Shown in pieces: positions 17,579-26,915 of a stretch of 64,000 nt of DNA. Origin of the DNA: an uncultured Roseburia sp. (lineage in GTDB: Bacteria; Bacillota; Clostridia; Lachnospirales; Lachnospiraceae); the NCBI GenBank assembly GCA_934309475.1, contig CAKRDK010000001.1, positions 124,001 to 188,000 on the forward strand, given 5' to 3'. Under the pieces are notes generated by a model. That model ran no database searches. It saw only the letters and a list, made by a program, of their open reading frames with translations, and had not been told where the DNA came from. The position numbers and the translations under genes were made by a program. Every line of letters starts with the position of its first letter. The stretch's first letter is position 1.

Positions 17579-18197
17579 GTTCAGGCTCTTTTTTCTCTTC
17601 GGCGGCTTCTGTCTCCTCGGAAGTCTCCTTTTCCTTTGTCTCTTCGCTCTCTGCTTCCTCTTCCGGATGTAACTCAGCACGGTTGGCTGTTACAATGTCT
17701 AAGAAGCCCTGCAGAGAATGAATCAGGCTGTCATAACGAGCCTTTGAAGTGTCGATGGAATGTGACAGCACATCCTCTAAATTCTTGAGCATATCGTCTG
17801 TATATGCCATTGCATTCATACGAATCTGGTTTGCATCATTCGTCGCACTGTCTAAAATCTCCTGCGCCTGTTTGGTTGCAATCATGACAACCTCATTTGC
17901 CTGCGCATATGCCTGTTGCATAATCTGATGCTCGCTGACTAACTCATTGGTCTGAATCTGTGCCTGCGCAATGATGGCATCTGCTTTCTGCTGGGCATCC
18001 GCAAGAATTGCCTCTTTGTTGCTGATAATCTTCTGATAACGCTTGATTTCTTCCGGAGTCTTAGTGCGAAGCTCATGTAAAAGCTCCTCCATCTCCTCTT
18101 TGTTCACAATGATATTGGATGGTGATAATTTCTGCTGTTTACACCCATCAATGTATTCTTCAATTTCCTCAATAATCTGTTCGATTCTACTGCTCAT
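17559..18197 (-). CDS. Coiled-coil protein (DivIVA/ATP-synthase-b-like), conserved in Clostridia
   Basis: 212 residues. Often annotated only as ATPase or hypothetical; no nucleotide-binding motif is present. Seen: a long, almost entirely helical body with heptad-like Ala/Gln/Ile/Glu periodicity (residues 60-160, AQQKADAIIAQAQIQTNEL, AQEILDSATNDANQIRMNA) and an acidic tail (EEEAESEETKEKETSEE). Resembles DivIVA-type scaffold proteins and ATP-synthase b subunits in composition. Located just downstream of coaD. ATG 18197 is used because AAGGAG sits 8 nt upstream; the in-frame GTG at 18206 overlaps that site. The 3' end overlaps ylbJ by 20 bp. Confidence 0.75.
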   Translation of the reverse strand: MSSRIEQIIEEIEEYIDGCKQQKLSPSNIIVNKEEMEELLHELRTKTPEEIKRYQKIISNKEAILADAQQKADAIIAQAQIQTNELVSEHQIMQQAYAQANEVVMIATKQAQEILDSATNDANQIRMNAMAYTDDMLKNLEDVLSHSIDTSKARYDSLIHSLQGFLDIVTANRAELHPEEEAESEETKEKETSEETEAAEEKKEPELNADMM

Positions 18198-18209
18198 GAA
18201 AAACACTCC

Positions 18210-18695
18210 TTATTCGGTAATATTGTACTTTGCATATATTCTCTCTATCAGCTGACCCGGCACAAATCTTGAAATATCCCCGCCATAGGAAGCAAATTCT
18301 TTCACAATGGTCGAACTTAAATAGGAATACTTTAAGTTCGTTGTCAAAAAAATCGTCTCCACGTCAGGATTCTGCACGTGATTCGACTGTGCAATCTGTA
18401 ACTCGTATTCAAAATCTGTAACGGCTCTTAGTCCCCTTACAATGATAGTTGCGTCGATTTCTCTCATGTAATCAACCAGCAATCCATCAAAAGCTGCCAC
18501 TTTCACATTTGGAATGGAACTTGTCATCTCTTTTATCATACTAACACGTTCTTCCAGAGAAAACAATGAATTTTTTGCACTATTGTTCAATACTCCAATC
18601 ACGAGTTCATCGACGATTTTTGAGGAACGTTCGATAATGTCAAGATGACCGAAGGTAACCGGGTCAAAACTTCCCGGATAAATTGCTCTTTTCAT
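18210..18695 (-). CDS. coaD: Phosphopantetheine adenylyltransferase
   Basis: 161 residues from ATG 18695, the family's normal length; upstream in-frame codons to 18749 are not needed and would overlap rsmD. CoaD transfers AMP from ATP to 4'-phosphopantetheine, giving dephospho-CoA. Motifs: [16 protein letters not shown] (nucleotidyltransferase T/HxGH motif, here TFGH) at 5-20 and the C-terminal [15 protein letters not shown] with ISSS/T-type signature. RBS AAGGAAAGGGAA. Directly follows rsmD, the usual order. Confidence 0.95.
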   Translation of the reverse strand: MKRAIYPGSFDPVTFGHLDIIERSSKIVDELVIGVLNNSAKNSLFSLEERVSMIKEMTSSIPNVKVAAFDGLLVDYMREIDATIIVRGLRAVTDFEYELQIAQSNHVQNPDVETIFLTTNLKYSYLSSTIVKEFASYGGDISRFVPGQLIERIYAKYNITE

Positions 18696-18720
18696 GTTAA
18701 GATTCCCTTTCCTTCCCGGT

Positions 18721-19278
18721 TTATTCCGATTTTCTCTGAACAAACACATGCATATTTGTCTTGTATTTCTTGCATTTTAACAATTCGTAGCCAAGTTCAT
18801 CCAGATAAGAAAAATCTGTATCCAAAGATGCCTCAACAATGATGACAGAGTCCTCTTTCAGAAGGGAGGACTCCTTTAAATACGTTAACACTTCTTTTTC
18901 AAATTCTTTCCGATACGGCGGGTCCATGAAAATAAGGTCAAATTTATATTTTCCTTCCATGGAACGAAGTGCCGTCATAACATCGGAAGCAATCAGTCTG
19001 CTTTTTTTGTCAAACTTTGTAAAGCGGATGTTTTCCTCCACACAGGCTGCCGCTTTTTTGCCATTTTCTACAAAGACAGCGTAGGAAGCTCCTCGGCTTA
19101 AAGCTTCGAGTCCAATCTGTCCGCTTCCGGCGAACAAATCCAGAAAATAGCTTCCCGGAATATCTCTCTGTAACATATTAAAAAGTGTCTCTTTGATTCG
19201 GTCTGTCGTAGGTCTTGTATCCGGTCCCTCAATCGTCTTCAGTGGAAGACTTCTTGCTGTTCCTGCAATAATTCTCAT
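18721..19278 (-). CDS. rsmD: 16S rRNA m2G966 methyltransferase RsmD
   Basis: 185 residues. A SAM-dependent methyltransferase acting on guanine 966 (E. coli numbering) of 16S rRNA. The N-terminal [13 protein letters not shown] and [15 protein letters not shown] are typical; the SAM pocket is [19 protein letters not shown] near 42-60 and the catalytic motif is [11 protein letters not shown] near 116. Start overlaps the pncC stop by 4 nt (ATGA), so the two are coupled. Confidence 0.95.
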   Translation of the reverse strand: MRIIAGTARSLPLKTIEGPDTRPTTDRIKETLFNMLQRDIPGSYFLDLFAGSGQIGLEALSRGASYAVFVENGKKAAACVEENIRFTKFDKKSRLIASDVMTALRSMEGKYKFDLIFMDPPYRKEFEKEVLTYLKESSLLKEDSVIIVEASLDTDFSYLDELGYELLKCKKYKTNMHVFVQRKSE

Positions 19279-19796
19279 CGATTCTTTTCCTTTCCGATTT
19301 GTTCTATCAATAACTCTAATGCGCGTCTTGTAGCCGCAGCACGCACTTCCTGTCTGCCTCCCTCAAAAACATGATGCTCTGTGACGGTCGTTCCATGCAA
19401 AAAACAGCCTAAGTACACGGTTCCCACCGGACAATCTTTTGTGCCGCCATCCGGCCCTGCCACTCCGGTTACGGAAAGTGCTGCATCCGTTTGTGCCTTT
19501 GCTGCCACGCGGTATGCCATCTCTTCTGCAGTCTCTTTGCTGACAACGCCGTAAGTATCAATCGTTTCTTTCCGGACTCCTAACATTTTCACTTTTGCAG
19601 CATTCGAATAGGTCACATAGCCTTCCTGAAAAAATTCTGAAATGCCGGGAACATTGATTAACGTCGAAGCAATCATGCCTCCTGTACAGGATTCTGCCGT
19701 TGTCAGCGTATATTGATATTTTTTTAACAATTTAAAAACAGAAGATTCCAGTGAGCCTGTCACAGCTTCACTGGAGTTATGTTCGGTCTTGTTCAT
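19275..19796 (-). CDS. pncC: Nicotinamide-nucleotide amidohydrolase (CinA C-terminal domain only)
   Basis: 173 residues corresponding to the CinA C-terminal domain, which deamidates NMN to nicotinate mononucleotide in the pyridine-nucleotide salvage cycle. Motifs: TTAESCTGGMIASTLINVPG (catalytic Ser-Cys region, residues 32-51) and SVTGVAGPDGGTKDCPVGTVY near 108-128. The N-terminal COG1058 (ADP-ribose pyrophosphatase) part of full-length CinA is absent, as in stand-alone PncC proteins. Lies between pgsA and rsmD; in many Firmicutes a pgsA-cinA-recA order is found, but recA is not here. Confidence 0.92.
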   Translation of the reverse strand: MNKTEHNSSEAVTGSLESSVFKLLKKYQYTLTTAESCTGGMIASTLINVPGISEFFQEGYVTYSNAAKVKMLGVRKETIDTYGVVSKETAEEMAYRVAAKAQTDAALSVTGVAGPDGGTKDCPVGTVYLGCFLHGTTVTEHHVFEGGRQEVRAAATRRALELLIEQIGKEKNR

Positions 19797-19829
19797 ATCT
19801 AATCCCTTCTGTCACCCGTCCGGGTAAAA

Positions 19830-20390
19830 TTAATTCTGTTCTTTTAACACGTCTTTGTTCTTTGCAATGTAGTCAATCAGGGACACAATGGTCAAAATCA
19901 GCGCTACATAGGTTAAGATTACACCCAATACCTGGAAGAACGTGTTCTGGATATTTAAAATCAGAACAATTACCATCAGCATCTGGAACGTTGTTTTGAA
20001 TTTGCCCCAGTAACTTGCCGCAATTACGATGCCGTTGTCCGATGCAATCAAGCGGAAACCGCTGATGATAAACTCTCTTGAAATGATGATAATGACAATC
20101 CACGCCGGAAGTCTTCCCATTTCAACCAGACAAATCATGGCAGAGGAAACTAAGAGTTTGTCTGCCAGTGGGTCCATAAATTTTCCAAAGTTTGTAACAA
20201 GATTGTATTTTCGTGCAATTTTTCCATCGAGCAAATCGGTCAGACTTGCAATGATAAAGATTGCAACTGCGATATAGTCTGCATATGGCACAGAAAACCA
20301 GCTCCAGTCTCCGCTGCCGCCCAGTAACAGTAACACAAAAGGTACAATTAAAATAACGCGAAAAATTGTCAGTTTATTAGGTAAATTCAT
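19830..20390 (-). CDS. pgsA: CDP-diacylglycerol--glycerol-3-phosphate 3-phosphatidyltransferase
   Basis: 186 residues, an integral membrane enzyme making phosphatidylglycerol phosphate. The CDP-alcohol phosphotransferase motif DG..AR....G...D...D is seen as TDLLDGKIARKYNLVTNFGK then FMDPLADK (residues 51-77). Four or so hydrophobic segments follow the pattern of the family. It begins 24 nt after rimO in a run of lipid, tRNA/rRNA and cofactor genes. Confidence 0.94.
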   Translation of the reverse strand: MNLPNKLTIFRVILIVPFVLLLLGGSGDWSWFSVPYADYIAVAIFIIASLTDLLDGKIARKYNLVTNFGKFMDPLADKLLVSSAMICLVEMGRLPAWIVIIIISREFIISGFRLIASDNGIVIAASYWGKFKTTFQMLMVIVLILNIQNTFFQVLGVILTYVALILTIVSLIDYIAKNKDVLKEQN

Positions 20391-20413
20391 ATCTTATTCC
20401 ATCCTTTCATCCC

Positions 20414-21742
20414 TTAATCGTTGCAGATTTCTCCGATCAAATCATACTCATATGCTCCGATTACCTTTACTTTTACAATGTCGCCGGTCATCAGTTCTTC
20501 GCCGGTATTGATAAAGATATAACCGTCAATATCCGGTGCATCGCGGTAAGTTCTCGCAATGTATGCATTTTCATCGGCTACTTTTCCCTCTACAAAAGCA
20601 TAGAGAACACGGTCTTTCATTTCCTCATTTTTATCAAAAATGATTTCTTCCTGTAGTTCCATGACCTCTGCCTGCCAGTCAAGTTTGACTTCCTCGTCTA
20701 CCTGATCCTCATATTCTGCCGCAGGAGTTCCCTCTTCCGGCGAGTATGCGAATGCACCAAGGCGGTCAAATTCCATCTCATTGATAAAACGCATCAGCTC
20801 TTCATGCTGCTCTTTTGTCTCACCCGGGAATCCACATATTAATGTAGTTCTAAGTGTAATGTCCGGAATACGTTCTCTTACATGGGACACGATGGAGACA
20901 AGGTCGTCATGGTTCGTCCGGCGTCCCATTCTTCTTAACACAGCATCTTCCGAATGCTGGATTGGCATATCGAGATAATGACAAACTTTTTCGTTGCGGA
21001 TCATGGCATCTAAAAGTCCCTCATAAATCTCTTCCGGATAACAGTACATAATACGAATCCAGAAAAGTCCCTGAATCTTGTTCAGTTCATCTAACAATTT
21101 ATGCAGAGATTTCTCCCCGTAAAGGTCAATTCCGTAAAGCGTTGTCTCCTGCGCAACAAGAATCAGTTCCTTGACACCTCCGGCAACTAAATCTTTTGCC
21201 TGTGCAATCAAATCCTCCATCGGAACGCTTCGGTAATTTCCACGGATAGATGGAATAATACAGTAAGTACAGCGTTTATTACAGCCCTCTGCAATTTTTA
21301 AATAAGCAAAATGACCTCCTGTCGTAACACTTCTCTTTGTCCGGATGGACGGAAGCCCCTCTAATGTCTTGTAATTCTCGTAAAATTTACCGTTAACTGC
21401 TTCATGCACGGCATTTACAATATCTTCGTAAGAGTTCGTGCCAAGAATGGCATCCACTTCCGGAATCTCCTGACGAATCTCATCCTGATAGCGCTGTGCA
21501 AGGCATCCGGTTACAATCAGAGCCTTTAAATTGCCATCATGCTTGTGCTCTGCCATCTCTAAAATGGTGTTGACACTCTCTTCTTTTGCATCGTTGATGA
21601 AGCAGCAGCTATTGATGATGATAACATCTGCTTCCATCTCATCGTCTGTCATCTCCATACCGTCCTGTAACAGCATTCCAAGCATAAACTCTGTATCGAC
21701 ACGGTTTTTATCGCATCCTAATGATATAAATAATAACTTCAT
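20414..21742 (-). CDS. rimO: Ribosomal protein S12 methylthiotransferase RimO
   Basis: 442 residues. A radical SAM enzyme that adds a methylthio group to an aspartate of ribosomal protein S12. Seen: N-terminal UPF0004 domain with SLGCDKNRVDTEFMLG (Cys cluster 1), radical SAM site CNKRCTYCIIP near residue 154, and a C-terminal TRAM domain (EELMTGDIVKVKVIGAYEYDLIG). The CDKN and C-terminal features separate it from MiaB, which is encoded at 47375. It lies just beyond a strong hairpin terminator that follows rpoZ, with no clear promoter in the gap, so it may depend on read-through. Confidence 0.95.
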   Translation of the reverse strand: MKLLFISLGCDKNRVDTEFMLGMLLQDGMEMTDDEMEADVIIINSCCFINDAKEESVNTILEMAEHKHDGNLKALIVTGCLAQRYQDEIRQEIPEVDAILGTNSYEDIVNAVHEAVNGKFYENYKTLEGLPSIRTKRSVTTGGHFAYLKIAEGCNKRCTYCIIPSIRGNYRSVPMEDLIAQAKDLVAGGVKELILVAQETTLYGIDLYGEKSLHKLLDELNKIQGLFWIRIMYCYPEEIYEGLLDAMIRNEKVCHYLDMPIQHSEDAVLRRMGRRTNHDDLVSIVSHVRERIPDITLRTTLICGFPGETKEQHEELMRFINEMEFDRLGAFAYSPEEGTPAAEYEDQVDEEVKLDWQAEVMELQEEIIFDKNEEMKDRVLYAFVEGKVADENAYIARTYRDAPDIDGYIFINTGEELMTGDIVKVKVIGAYEYDLIGEICND

Positions 21743-21787
21743 TTACATTCTCCAAAACTATTTTAAATAATCCTTTATTGCAGAAAA

Positions 21788-21820
21788 AGGATGACCAAAC
21801 GCATCCGTTTACGTCATCCT
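21788..21820 (-). terminator. Hairpin terminator between rpoZ and rimO
   Basis: Minus strand AGGATGAC G TAAACG GATG CGTTTG GTCATCCT then TTTTCT. A 14-bp stem with one bulge, 40 nt after the rpoZ stop. Confidence 0.85.
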
Positions 21821-21859
21821 GATTTTCCACCCAAAAAGCATCATCGTTTTCCCGATGAA

Positions 21860-22105
21860 TTAGTCGTTTTCCACTTCATCCGGAACAATTTTAACTTTTC
21901 CTTCGTACAGCTCCTGTACTGCAATTGACAGTGGTTTGTCACATGGGGAATTGTTTGTCATTGGTTCATCCCCTGCAATAATCTGTCTTGCTCTCTTTGC
22001 TGTTGCAATGACGATAGAATAACGGCTGTTTACTACTGGTTCTTCTCCGATTTCTACGTCGTTGTTTACTACTTTCATCAATTCTACATAAGATGGATGT
22101 ATCAT
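21860..22105 (-). CDS. rpoZ: RNA polymerase omega subunit
   Basis: 81 residues. The omega subunit helps assemble RNA polymerase. MIHPSYVELMKVVNN and SRYSIVIATAKRARQI (residues 27-42) are the conserved core; the acidic tail is normal. GAAAGGAG ribosome site. It follows gmk by 2 nt in the widespread yicC-remA-gmk-rpoZ cluster. Confidence 0.94.
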   Translation of the reverse strand: MIHPSYVELMKVVNNDVEIGEEPVVNSRYSIVIATAKRARQIIAGDEPMTNNSPCDKPLSIAVQELYEGKVKIVPDEVEND

Positions 22106-22107
22106 GT

Positions 22108-22749
22108 TTATTCTCCTTTCGAAAAGCTTTTCAGCTCTTTGCGCATATTATTAATGGTATCTATATTCCGTGGCACTCTTGCGTGTTCGTTCTGGATAAT
22201 CGCATGAACTTCTTCCACACAATCTTCTAACACGTCATTGACCACTAAATAATCATATTCTTCAATTCCTTCCGCCTCTTCTACGGCACGGGAAAGACGG
22301 GATGCAATCACTTCCGCCGTCTCGGTTCCTCTGCCTGTCAGGCGTTCTTTCAATGCTTCCGCACTCGGCGGTGTCACAAACAGTAACACAGTGTCCGGGA
22401 ACTTCTCTTTTACCTTTAATGCCCCCTGAATCTCAATCTCAAGGATGACATCCTTGCCGGATGCTAACTGTTCCTCAACGTATGATTTCGGTGTTCCATA
22501 GTAATTCTCTACATATCTTGCATACTCAATCAGCTTATCCTGGGCAATCATTTCCTCAAACTGTTCTTTTGTCTTGAAGAAATATTCCACGCCATCGGTC
22601 TCGCCTGGTCTTGGCTGTCTTGTCGTCGCAGATATGGAAAGCGCATATCGGTCAGAATATTTTTTCATGAGTTCTTTCATGATGGTTCCTTTTCCGGAAC
22701 CAGAAAAGCCGGAAAGAACAATTAAAATTCCCTTTTTAGTCTGTGTCAT
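22108..22749 (-). CDS. gmk: Guanylate kinase
   Basis: 213 residues; phosphorylates GMP to GDP. P-loop SGFSGSGKGTIM (residues 13-24), GMP-binding SATTRQPRPGETDGVEYFF (about 40-58) and the R-GTE lid are present. The start overlaps the remA end by 14 nt, with GAGGTACAAG as ribosome site inside remA, indicating coupling. Confidence 0.96.
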   Translation of the reverse strand: MTQTKKGILIVLSGFSGSGKGTIMKELMKKYSDRYALSISATTRQPRPGETDGVEYFFKTKEQFEEMIAQDKLIEYARYVENYYGTPKSYVEEQLASGKDVILEIEIQGALKVKEKFPDTVLLFVTPPSAEALKERLTGRGTETAEVIASRLSRAVEEAEGIEEYDYLVVNDVLEDCVEEVHAIIQNEHARVPRNIDTINNMRKELKSFSKGE

Positions 22750-23008
22750 CTTGTACCTCTGTATCTACTGTGTTCTGATTGAACCGCAGGGAAAGCGTAT
22801 CCGGCTGGAGTGCGGACAGCACAAGGCAGCCATTCTCCATGAAAATAACGCTCTTCGTCCTGCGTCCCTGCGTGGCATCAATCAGATTTTCCTGTTCTTT
22901 TGCCTTTTGAATCATTCTCTTTGCCGGAGCAGAATCCGCTGTCACAATGGAAATAATTTTATCCGTATTCACTACATTGCCAAATCCAATGTTCATCAAT
23001 CTTGTCAT
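22736..23008 (-). CDS. remA: RemA family DNA-binding regulator (DUF370)
   Basis: 90 residues. In B. subtilis RemA activates matrix and osmoprotection genes as a ring-shaped DNA-binding protein. MNIGFGNVVN and the conserved IDATQGRRTKSVI (residues 43-55) identify the family. Cluster position between yicC and gmk is the standard one. Confidence 0.92.
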   Translation of the reverse strand: MTRLMNIGFGNVVNTDKIISIVTADSAPAKRMIQKAKEQENLIDATQGRRTKSVIFMENGCLVLSALQPDTLSLRFNQNTVDTEVQDDTD

Positions 23009-23035
23009 ATTGCAATCCTGTTCCGGTGGAAACTT

Positions 23036-23914
23036 TTATTCAATATTTTGAATCTGTTCCCTTACCTTTTCAATATCGGTCTTTAAATTGATTCCTGTAT
23101 CGGAAATCTCTAAATCATTGGTCTTAGAAAGAATGGTATTTGCCTCACGGTTCATCTCCTGTGCAATAAAATCAAGCTTTCTTCCAACGCTTCCACCCTG
23201 CTGTAAGGTGTCCTTTGTGCTCTGGATGTGGCTTCTCAGACGAACCGTCTCCTCATCCACACAAATTTTATCTGCAAAAATAGTCACTTCTGTTGCAATT
23301 CGCGCATCATCTAGCTGCTTATCCTCTAACAACTCGCGGACTTTTGCTTCCAGACGCTCTCTGTATTCCTTCACAATTCCCGGTGAACGTTCCTCAATAA
23401 AATCAACATAGGACAACATTCCATCTAACTTGTCGCATAAATCGCGTTTCAGATGTTCGCCTTCCTTGATTCTTGACTCTACAAACTGCTCACACGCACC
23501 GCGAAGTGCTTTCTCAAGAATACTCCATAATTCTTTCTCGTCTACCGCTTCCTCTTCCATGGTAAAAACTTCCGGATAACGGGAAAGCGTGCTGACACGC
23601 ACATCGTTTTCTAACTGGAACTTCTCCGCCATCGCCTGCAAGTGTGTCAGATACTGTGCTGCAATATCTTCGTGATACTTCAATGCATACGTGTCCTCGG
23701 AAAAATCCTCATAGGAAATGAAAAGGTCAACCTTTCCTCTCTCCATATATTCCTTTAACAAAGTCCGGATAGAACTTTCAAAGAAATTCAATTTCTTTGG
23801 CATCTTGATGTTGACGTCAAGATAACGATGGTTCACAGACTTTACCTCTACTGTAAATTTGCGGTTGCCATCTGCCACTTCACAACGACCGAAACCGGTC
23901 ATACTCTTAATCAT
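23036..23914 (-). CDS. yloC: YicC/YloC family endoribonuclease
   Basis: 292 residues. YicC-type proteins are endoribonucleases linked to small-RNA turnover. The N-terminal MIKSMTGFGR and the C-terminal GRKLDFIAQEMNREANTI followed by DLEIS are the family signatures, with a long helical middle section. It is the first gene of its cluster, with a near-consensus promoter at 23998-24026 and a 5' leader of about 75 nt. Confidence 0.93.
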   Translation of the reverse strand: MIKSMTGFGRCEVADGNRKFTVEVKSVNHRYLDVNIKMPKKLNFFESSIRTLLKEYMERGKVDLFISYEDFSEDTYALKYHEDIAAQYLTHLQAMAEKFQLENDVRVSTLSRYPEVFTMEEEAVDEKELWSILEKALRGACEQFVESRIKEGEHLKRDLCDKLDGMLSYVDFIEERSPGIVKEYRERLEAKVRELLEDKQLDDARIATEVTIFADKICVDEETVRLRSHIQSTKDTLQQGGSVGRKLDFIAQEMNREANTILSKTNDLEISDTGINLKTDIEKVREQIQNIE

Positions 23915-23997
23915 GCGTTCCTCCCTACTGATGCTTCCATTTCGATGAAATCATCATTTTTCTATCCATACGCAAACTATTACGCATAATTATATTA

Positions 23998-24026
23998 ATT
24001 ATAAAACGATTGTATACAGAAGTCAA
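23998..24026 (-). promoter_or_regulatory. Promoter of the yloC-remA-gmk-rpoZ operon
   Basis: Minus strand TTGACT (24021-24026), 17 nt, TATAAT (23998-24003). Confidence 0.75.
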
Positions 24027-24041
24027 GTTTTGCATTTTTTC

Positions 24042-25841
24042 TTACTCTACTAACGCTTCCATCTCATCGATAATCGTTCCGAATACATCTAACGCATCCT
24101 GGATTGCAGTTGGCTCTTCTAAGTTCACGCCTGCAATCTTTAACAGTTCTACCGGTGCCTTCGAGCATCCGCCGGATAAGAATTTCTTATACTGTTCTAC
24201 TGCCGGTGCGCCGTTCTTTAAGATGTTGTGCGCAATTGCAACTGCGGATGAAAAACCGGTTGCATACTGATATACATAGAAATTGTAGTAAAAATGCGGA
24301 ATTCTTGCCCACTCATATGCGATTTCGTCATCGGACACCATATCCGATCCGTAATATTTCTTATTCAAATCAAGGTATGCTTTATTTAACGCTTCCGCTG
24401 TCAGGCTTTCTCCATCCTCTGCCATTTTATTGGTCAGCATCTCATATTCTGCAAACTGTGTCTGGCGGTAAACCGTTCCCTTAAAGCTGTCTAAGTAATG
24501 ATTTAACAGGTAAGCACGTTCTTTTTTATCTGTTGTATTCTTTAAAAGATACTCCATCAAAAGTACTTCATTACAGGTAGATGCCACTTCTGCCACGAAT
24601 ATTTTATACTGAGAGTAAATGTATGGCTGTGTTTCATTAGAATAATAGGAATGCATGGCATGACCCATCTCATGTGCCAGAGTAAACATATCATCTAATG
24701 ATTCATTGTAGTTTAATAATACATATGGATGTGTACCGTAAGCTCCGGCAGAATAAGCACCGCTTCTCTTGCCCTCATTCTCATAGATATCAATCCAGCG
24801 GTTTTCAAATCCTTCTTTTACTTTATTGACATAATCCTCGCCGAGCGGTGCTAATGCTTTTAAAACCGTCTCTTTTGCTTCCTCAAAGCTGATTTTCTTT
24901 GCTGCATCCGGAATCATCGGTGTGTAAATATCATACATGTGAAGTTCCTCGACACCAAGACATTTCTTGCGGAGTCTGACGTAGCGATGCATTTTATCCA
25001 TGTTGGCATTGACCGTCTTTACAAGATTTTCGTAAACTTTCGGTGATACATTATTGGCATCAACAGCCGCCTCTAAGGTAGAGTTGTATTTTCTTGCTTT
25101 TGCCTTGAAAATCTGCTGTTTGACCTGTCCACTGTAAATGCTTGCAACGGTATTGATAAACTGTGCATATGTCTTATAGAACTGCTCGAACGTATCTTTT
25201 CTGACACGGCGGTCAGCAGACTCTAAGAGACGTACAAAACGACCATGGGAAATACGCACTTTATCGCCATTCTCATCTTCAATCTCAGGGAACTGGATAT
25301 CAGCGTTGTTAAACATCGAATAAGTCTGCTCCGGATTCTGGCATACCTCAGTCGCAAGCGCTAATAATTTTTCCTGCTCTGCTGATAATCTGTGCGGTTT
25401 TAAACGCTGGATTTCTTCAATCCATTTCCGGTAAAATTCTAATTTGTTCTCTTCTTTGTAATAGCCTTCTAACACATCATCCGCAGTCTCTAAGATTTCC
25501 GGATCGATAAATGCAAGACGGCTTGAAACACCAGCGTAAAGCATCATGATTTTCTGTACCATTGCCTGATGAGCGGTATCTTTTGTGTCCTGATCGCTTA
25601 AACGCTCTGCATAGTTATATGCAAGCTCAATTTTCTCGCTCATTGCAGCCATTGTCTCACAGACCTGTAATAAATCGGCAGCAGATGCTGTTACTTTTCC
25701 CTCCATCTGCTCTAATGCAGAAGCAAGTTCATCAATCTTTTTTAAATCTGCTTCCCATGCTTCGTTTGTCTCATACATATCGGAAAGTTTCCATGTATTT
25801 TCCTCTTTTACTTCACTTCTTTTTAATAATTCTTTTGCCAT
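24042..25841 (-). CDS. pepF: Oligoendopeptidase F (M3B)
   Basis: 599 residues, the normal length. A cytosolic zinc metallopeptidase degrading oligopeptides of roughly 7-17 residues. The zinc site H390EMGH394 (in LAHEMGHAMHS) is intact, with the downstream glutamate in FVAEVASTCNE. The N-terminal EENTWKLSDMYETNEAWE is typical. It starts 12 nt after the aldose-epimerase gene on the same strand, so the two are probably co-transcribed. No clear terminator is seen after its stop. Confidence 0.95.
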   Translation of the reverse strand: MAKELLKRSEVKEENTWKLSDMYETNEAWEADLKKIDELASALEQMEGKVTASAADLLQVCETMAAMSEKIELAYNYAERLSDQDTKDTAHQAMVQKIMMLYAGVSSRLAFIDPEILETADDVLEGYYKEENKLEFYRKWIEEIQRLKPHRLSAEQEKLLALATEVCQNPEQTYSMFNNADIQFPEIEDENGDKVRISHGRFVRLLESADRRVRKDTFEQFYKTYAQFINTVASIYSGQVKQQIFKAKARKYNSTLEAAVDANNVSPKVYENLVKTVNANMDKMHRYVRLRKKCLGVEELHMYDIYTPMIPDAAKKISFEEAKETVLKALAPLGEDYVNKVKEGFENRWIDIYENEGKRSGAYSAGAYGTHPYVLLNYNESLDDMFTLAHEMGHAMHSYYSNETQPYIYSQYKIFVAEVASTCNEVLLMEYLLKNTTDKKERAYLLNHYLDSFKGTVYRQTQFAEYEMLTNKMAEDGESLTAEALNKAYLDLNKKYYGSDMVSDDEIAYEWARIPHFYYNFYVYQYATGFSSAVAIAHNILKNGAPAVEQYKKFLSGGCSKAPVELLKIAGVNLEEPTAIQDALDVFGTIIDEMEALVE

Positions 25842-25853
25842 AGTTCTATCCTC

Positions 25854-26729
25854 CTAAATACTTATGGTATATTGTTGTTCAAACTGTTCCCTGCCCGCAA
25901 GACAATTTCCGTATTCGCGCTCCGGCAGTTTTCCTGCAAATCCTTCTCTGTCGCACCTGCCATACCATGGCTCAATGCAGACAAACGGCGCGTTCTTTTT
26001 CGCCGGTGACCAGATTCCAAAAAGCGGCGCCGTAAAACTTACCGTCAGATATGCTTTTCCGGCCGGATCACACAGGGAAACCTTCTGTGCCTGATGGTGT
26101 TCCACAATCAGTGCATCCTCATCAAACAAATGGGCACCTATGTCTAAATATCCGTTTTCAAGCGGATATGTCTTCTCTTCTTTCGACAAGGTTCCGTGGT
26201 CATTTAAAATACCTGCCGTGATTTTATCCGTGTTCTCAAAATGTATTTTATAGTCAGACTGTTTCTCTCCTTCCTGAATCGGACACAAAAATGCCGGATG
26301 TCCGCCGATGCTAAAATACATCCTTACATCCTGTTTATTTAGTACCTTCCAGGAGACAATGACATTTCTGTCCTCTAAGCGGTAGCCAATCTCTAACCGG
26401 AATGCAAACGGATATTTTTCGCGTGTCTCTGCAGTATCCTCCAGTGCAAACGCCAGTTCTTCCGCCGTCTTTTTCACAAGTGCGAACTCCATATCCCTTG
26501 CAAATCCATGCTGTGACATCGCATATGTTTTTCCTTCAAAAGAATAACTTCCATCCTGCAAGCTTCCGACAATCGGGAACAAAACCGGCGAGGTTCTCTT
26601 CCAATAGTCAGGATTTGCATCCCACAGGTATTCTTTCCCCGTCTTTCTATCTTTCAATGATTTCAGTTCCGCCCCAAAAGAACTCACCCGAATCATAATC
26701 TCATTATTCGAAAGCTCATATAATTCCAT
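25854..26729 (-). CDS. Aldose 1-epimerase family protein (galactose mutarotase fold)
   Basis: 291 residues of the mutarotase superfamily (YphB/YeaD-like). GGHPAFLCP near residue 145 carries the conserved His; LSNNEIMIRVSSFGAELKSL at the N-terminus and the FCIEPWYG-type C-terminal motif (VCIEPWYGRCDREGF) are also typical of the GalM-related clade whose members act on hexoses or hexose-6-phosphates. The sugar cannot be specified. ATG 26729 has GGAGGGCAAAG upstream; a TTGCAG-16-TATAAT promoter is seen. Confidence 0.87.
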   Translation of the reverse strand: MELYELSNNEIMIRVSSFGAELKSLKDRKTGKEYLWDANPDYWKRTSPVLFPIVGSLQDGSYSFEGKTYAMSQHGFARDMEFALVKKTAEELAFALEDTAETREKYPFAFRLEIGYRLEDRNVIVSWKVLNKQDVRMYFSIGGHPAFLCPIQEGEKQSDYKIHFENTDKITAGILNDHGTLSKEEKTYPLENGYLDIGAHLFDEDALIVEHHQAQKVSLCDPAGKAYLTVSFTAPLFGIWSPAKKNAPFVCIEPWYGRCDREGFAGKLPEREYGNCLAGREQFEQQYTISI

Positions 26730-26766
26730 CTTTGCCCTCCTTTTTCTATCATCAAATACGTTTTCT

Positions 26767-26794
26767 ATTATACTCGAAATTCCGTTTCCTGCAA
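26767..26794 (-). promoter_or_regulatory. Promoter of the epimerase-pepF unit
   Basis: Minus strand TTGCAG (26789-26794), 16 nt, TATAAT (26767-26772). Confidence 0.65.
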
Positions 26795-26814
26795 TGCTTG
26801 AAATAAATTTTAAA

Positions 26815-26843
26815 TTGTGTTTTTGGCTTATTTCTTCTATAAT
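26815..26843 (+). promoter_or_regulatory. Promoter of rqcH
   Basis: TTGTGT (26815-26820), 17 nt, TATAAT (26838-26843), with a leader of about 65 nt. It is back to back with the epimerase promoter. Confidence 0.55.
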
Positions 26844-26915
26844 AGTAAGGCATGTATTTACATGGTTTCTTAATGACTGAATAAAAGAATTATATAGAAA
26901 GAACAGGTGATTTTT

